Positions 6,307-8,490 of a stretch of 8,490 nucleotides of DNA are shown piece by piece (positions within the stretch are counted from its first letter, which is position 1; every line of letters starts with the position of its first letter). The position numbers and the translations under genes are program-made. This DNA is from Oscillospiraceae bacterium (lineage in GTDB: Bacteria > Bacillota > Clostridia > Oscillospirales > Ruminococcaceae): the NCBI GenBank assembly GCA_029062865.1, contig JAIDPG010000008.1:1-8490 (forward strand), written 5' to 3'. A model generated the notes under the pieces. That model was not told the origin of the DNA. It ran no database searches and saw nothing but the letters and a program-made list of their open reading frames with translations.

Positions 6307-6432
6307 CTAAAAGCCGCCTGTCGGCGTTGCAATTTTGGGGCATACCTACTAAAAACAGCCTACCGGAGGGGAAGTTATGGGGCGTACAACCTAAAAGCCA
6401 CCTCCCGGGGTGACATAAATTTCAAAAAGTGT
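6307..6432. repeat. Three 42-bp tandem repeat units
   Basis: Units start at 6307, 6349 and 6391 with exactly 42-nt spacing. All begin CTAAAA, followed by a short C/G block with a small dyad: GCCG/CGGC in unit 1, CCT/AGG in unit 2, CACC/GGTG in unit 3. Arm sequences differ but pairing is kept. Units 1 and 2 share most of their length, including TGGGGC(A/G)TAC; unit 3 diverges after its first half. On the plus strand the period equals 14 codons and reads LKAACRR.., LKTAYRR.., LKATSRG.., but no start codon with a ribosome binding site serves that frame. It may be a dispersed intergenic repeat. Confidence 0.75.
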
Positions 6433-6457
6433 CAAAATTTTCGAAGAAAATTTTGAC
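6431..6457. repeat. Perfect 12-bp inverted repeat
   Basis: GTCAAAATTTTC and GAAAATTTTGAC are perfect reverse complements around a 3-nt GAA loop. It overlaps the end of the third tandem unit. It lacks a GC-rich stem plus T-run, so it does not look like a terminator; a protein-binding palindrome or the end of a small repeat element is possible. Confidence 0.7.
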
Positions 6458-6464
6458 CGGTTCC

Positions 6465-6527
6465 CTCAGCGCTGCAGAGCGAGCGCGAGTCAGCGTTCCG
6501 CAGACCCTCGAGCGGAGCAGCGGTGAG
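6465..6527. repeat. 63-nt imperfect dyad (nested hairpin)
   Basis: Outer arms CTCAGCGCTGC (6465-6475) and GCAGCGGTGAG (6517-6527) pair except for one G/G position. Inside, GTCAGCG-TTC-CGCAGAC (6489-6505) forms a second hairpin with one A/A mismatch. Together they fold as a nested stem-loop flanked by AATTTTGA-containing AT-rich sequence on both sides. Structured RNA or a small non-autonomous repeat element are the main options. Confidence 0.5.
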
Positions 6528-6620
6528 AGAATTTTGAAATTTAAATTGAAATCAATCCGCCGCAACATTTGGGGGAGAAGTCAAAATGAGCAGGTTAGTG
6601 TTTGGGAGCGGTTAAAACGT
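6528..6620. other. AT-rich tail of the repeat region, no gene
   Basis: Includes AATTTAAATT near 6538 and a G-run at 6570-6575. A 73-codon plus-strand frame (6429-6650) crosses the inverted repeat, the dyad and the hairpin at 6621, so I do not call it a gene. Nothing else is recognised. Confidence 0.5.
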
Positions 6621-6647
6621 AATTCCCCCGCCTTCGGCGGGGGAATT
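6621..6647 (-). terminator. Strong hairpin after the terminase gene
   Basis: AATTCCCCCGCC and GGCGGGGGAATT form a perfect 12-bp stem with loop TTC, 16 nt past the terL stop. The minus-strand tail ACGTTTTAA is a poor U-tract, so termination is likely but not certain. The flank on the other strand is AT-rich as well. Confidence 0.65.
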
Positions 6648-6663
6648 TAAATCGCTGCGAAGC

Positions 6664-7899
6664 CTAAAAGCGGAACATCTGCCGTTCAAACCGCTCGAAC
6701 GCGTATTCCAGCGCGTCGAGGCTGTCTATGTCGGACGTGCCGTTGTCGAGGCGCACGTCCTTGTGGAGCTGGCGCTCGTCCCAGACCGCGCCGCGCAGCG
6801 CTTCTATCACGTGCGGGCACTCCGCCGAAACGTAAAACCGCTTCGCCGCGATCAGCCGATTGAGCATATTTATCCGCGTGTTTATTGGCTTTTTCAGCGC
6901 GTTTTTTACCTCAACGCCCGTGTCGCGGATCGCCTGGCGGAAGCTCTTGATAAGCAGCTGCTCGGCGCTGTCGCAGTACGCAATATTCAGCATCGGAAAG
7001 CGCTTTTTCTGCGCTTCGACAAACTCCTTAAAGCTCGAGATAAGGCTCTCGGCGGAGCGGTTTCGCTTGTCGTGGAACTCCGCGAGAACGTAGAGATTTT
7101 TGAACCCCGCGTCGAGCCCCGCAAGCACAAACGCCGAAGCGCTGCCGTTGCCGCCGTAGTCCACGCCGATAACCGCCGTTATCAGCTTGTTTTCCGTTAA
7201 TCTTCGATCAAGCTCGTCCGCGGAGAGAATACAGTCGTTTGAAAATCCCTCGTAAACCATTACCTCAGCGCTGACCCATTCTCCGAGAATAAACCCCACG
7301 TAAAACACGCCGACGAACTCGTTTTTTAGCTGCTCGACGTACTTTTTCGGCAGGAAAACGTTATCCGTCAGCGCGAATTTCATCGAGAGCAGATCCACCG
7401 CTGGATTGTCAAGATAATCGCGCTTAAGCCAATGCGTCGGACAATCGGGGTTTGTCGTCGCGAAGAGCTTCGCGCCGTCCTCCGAGAGCCTTGACAGCAG
7501 CATTACGAAAAAATCCTCGTCGAACAGCGAAAGCTCATCGCAATACGCGCCCATAAGCGTCAGTCCGCGTATCTTGCTTTCTGCCTCGGCGTTCGCCGCG
7601 CCCTCAAAGTAGATCCGCCGCCCGAACAGCTCGCCCTCCTTTTTCGTTATGCTGAACTCAAAGCTCCCTCCGAGCAGCTCTTTAAGCGGCTCCAGAACGT
7701 TTCTTTTCAGCGTCGTGAGCGTCTTGCCGCACATCATATACGCCCGATCCTTCGGCGAGCCCGCGATCCAGAACGCCCACATTATCATTGACACATACGT
7801 CTTTCCGCTGCGGACGCTCCCCTCGAAAACATTCAGCCGCCGAAGCTCCCGGCGCTTCAGCAGCGCCATTGCCTCCGCTTGCCTTGGCGAAAAAATCAT
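6664..7899 (-). CDS. terL: Phage terminase large subunit (411 aa)
   Basis: TerL is the ATP-driven motor and nuclease that cuts concatemeric phage DNA and pumps it into the prohead. The N-terminal ATPase has Walker A GSVRSGKT (27-34), Walker B ending in D121-E122 (GAYCDE) and the coupling motif FATTNP (146-151). The C-terminal RNase H-like nuclease shows GVDYGG with D247, YCDSAE with D310 and TSDIDSLDALEYA with D390/D392, the usual acidic residues. The length of 411 aa fits a complete PBSX/Terminase_3-type protein. The ATG at 7899 overlaps the upstream stop as ATGA, and GGAGG (7904-7908) lies 4 nt before it inside the upstream gene. The portal gene that usually follows terL is absent; a hairpin and the ECF genes follow instead. 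The gene appears intact, so it is either a recent remnant or a retained stand-alone terminase. Confidence 0.94.
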   Translation of the reverse strand: MIFSPRQAEAMALLKRRELRRLNVFEGSVRSGKTYVSMIMWAFWIAGSPKDRAYMMCGKTLTTLKRNVLEPLKELLGGSFEFSITKKEGELFGRRIYFEGAANAEAESKIRGLTLMGAYCDELSLFDEDFFVMLLSRLSEDGAKLFATTNPDCPTHWLKRDYLDNPAVDLLSMKFALTDNVFLPKKYVEQLKNEFVGVFYVGFILGEWVSAEVMVYEGFSNDCILSADELDRRLTENKLITAVIGVDYGGNGSASAFVLAGLDAGFKNLYVLAEFHDKRNRSAESLISSFKEFVEAQKKRFPMLNIAYCDSAEQLLIKSFRQAIRDTGVEVKNALKKPINTRINMLNRLIAAKRFYVSAECPHVIEALRGAVWDERQLHKDVRLDNGTSDIDSLDALEYAFERFERQMFRF

Positions 7900-8177
7900 T
7901 CCTCCTCCCCCTTTTCGACCTTGCCGATATTCCCAATATCCTTATACGCCCCGATAAGCTCCGAGAGCCTGTCCGAAGCGCCGTCCTGCGAGTTCTCGAT
8001 CAGCATCTCAAACACCAGCTTCCAGACCTTTGCCAGCTTTTCAAGGTCCTTCTGCGCCAACGCGCTTATAAGCTCGTTGTCATTAAGAATATTCGTGAAC
8101 GTCTCGCCGAACGTTATAAACTTCTTTGTGTTCTTTGAGAAATAATCCTCAAATGTAATTTTTTTACGTGTGGCCAT
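7896..8177 (-). CDS. 93-aa acidic protein upstream of terL, candidate small terminase subunit
   Basis: The start at 8177 is set by AGGAGG 4 nt upstream; a longer in-frame start at 8246 has no such site. The product is largely helical by composition: a basic N-terminus (MATRKKITF), an aromatic segment (DYFSKNTKKF), then amphipathic stretches around residues 24-62 and 66-83, and a glutamate-rich end (EKGEEE). It overlaps terL by four bases (ATGA), so translation is probably coupled, and the purine-rich codons of its acidic tail double as the terL ribosome binding site. Position and size fit TerS, which recognises phage DNA and recruits TerL. I see no clear helix-turn-helix of the usual TerS type, so the assignment rests on position. 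Confidence 0.75.
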   Translation of the reverse strand: MATRKKITFEDYFSKNTKKFITFGETFTNILNDNELISALAQKDLEKLAKVWKLVFEMLIENSQDGASDRLSELIGAYKDIGNIGKVEKGEEE

Positions 8178-8181
8178 ATAT

Positions 8182-8187
8182 CCTCCT
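8182..8187 (-). promoter_or_regulatory. Ribosome binding site deciding the 93-aa gene start
   Basis: AGGAGG on the minus strand lies 4 nt before the ATG at 8177. It supports MATRKK as N-terminus over the start at 8246, whose extra 23 residues would be encoded partly by this site. Confidence 0.8.
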
Positions 8188-8490
8188 GATTTAAATTTAA
8201 AATTCGCTGGGGGTGCTGCTGTTTGCGTTATGCCCCTTAACTGCAACGCCGATATGTGCTGTTACTGCAAGCGGTCGCGTTGACCGTGCCACCAACGATG
8301 AACGCTGCGAAAAGACTTCCTTGACAAGCCTGCGCACGAACGTGAGCGCGTTACCGCGGTATCAGCAAACCCTAACTTAATCCACCTAAACAAACAGTTT
8401 CGCCACTCCTAACCGAGGCAAGTCAGTCTCGCCGCCCGAAGCCACGCGAAAAAGCGGGCAAAGGGGGAGAGTAGGGAGAGGGGAAAGGGG
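8188..8490. other. Upstream region without a supported gene
   Basis: Both strands were read. A plus-strand open frame (8213-8380, GTG start, 55 codons) and a 48-codon minus-strand frame have no ribosome binding site. Small dyads occur: GCGTT/AACGC (8225-8229, 8245-8249) and CGGTC-GCGTT-GACCG (8272-8286). No clear promoter for the terminase pair is visible, so its transcription probably starts beyond the window or from a weak site here. The end is a purine tract. Confidence 0.5.
8463..8490 (+). other. G-quadruplex-compatible purine tract
   Basis: Four G-runs of 5, 3, 4 and 4 separated by 6, 3 and 3 nt fit the G3+N1-7 rule. The tract is all purine but for one T at 8472, and may continue past the window edge. 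Confidence 0.6.

Noticed and set aside
6307..6432. CRISPR array
   Set aside because: Three adjacent degenerate 42-bp units without spacers and without cas genes do not form a CRISPR array.
6136..6456. 106-codon plus-strand frame containing the 14-aa periodic repeats
   Set aside because: Its only ATG lies inside antisense ecfT, with no ribosome binding site; kept as a finding about the repeat and not called as a gene.
6429..6650. 73-codon plus-strand frame
   Set aside because: It is made of an inverted repeat, a dyad and a terminator-like hairpin, and no ribosome binding site precedes it.

Overview
The window looks like a chromosomal segment of a Gram-positive, moderately GC-rich Clostridia, most likely a gut Oscillospiraceae/Ruminococcaceae-type bacterium. 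This is an inference from four things: strong AGGAGG ribosome binding sites, near-perfect sigma-A promoters, secreted proteins with PxTG-type C-terminal sorting signals, and an ECF vitamin transporter of clostridial style. All five supported genes that are complete, and the one cut by the left edge, lie on the minus strand, so transcription runs from right to left.

Layout from right (upstream) to left. 8188-8490 has no supportable gene and ends in a G-rich purine tract that fits a G-quadruplex motif. 7896-8177 encodes a 93-aa acidic protein that overlaps the next start by ATGA, and 6664-7899 is a complete phage terminase large subunit. No portal or head gene follows the terminase. Instead there is a strong hairpin (6621-6647) and about 300 bp of unusual repeats: a 63-nt imperfect dyad, a perfect 12-bp inverted repeat, and three 42-bp tandem units. 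A consensus promoter (6278-6306) then drives ecfT (5344-6228) and, after a 141-bp gap, a 917-aa gene (2449-5202). That gene fuses two ECF ATPase domains to an integral-membrane substrate-binding (S) domain. Two hairpin terminators and an intergenic region with three degenerate repeats follow. The left end holds two tandem paralogous surface proteins (1307-2059 complete; 1-1061 missing its C-terminal end), each with its own promoter and leader hairpin and separated by a terminator.

The ecfT and fusion genes together encode all four parts of an ECF importer (A, A', S, T) from two genes. The substrate cannot be read from the sequence; a cobalamin-type S component is a guess from family resemblance. 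The two surface proteins share an ectodomain, leader layout and sorting signal, and look like a duplication in which one copy has an additional N-terminal module. The terminase pair looks like a detached phage piece. The most unusual parts are the A-A'-S fusion, the repeat cluster between terminase and ecfT, and the leader hairpins shared by the surface-protein genes. I did not find convincing evidence of an undescribed multi-gene system.
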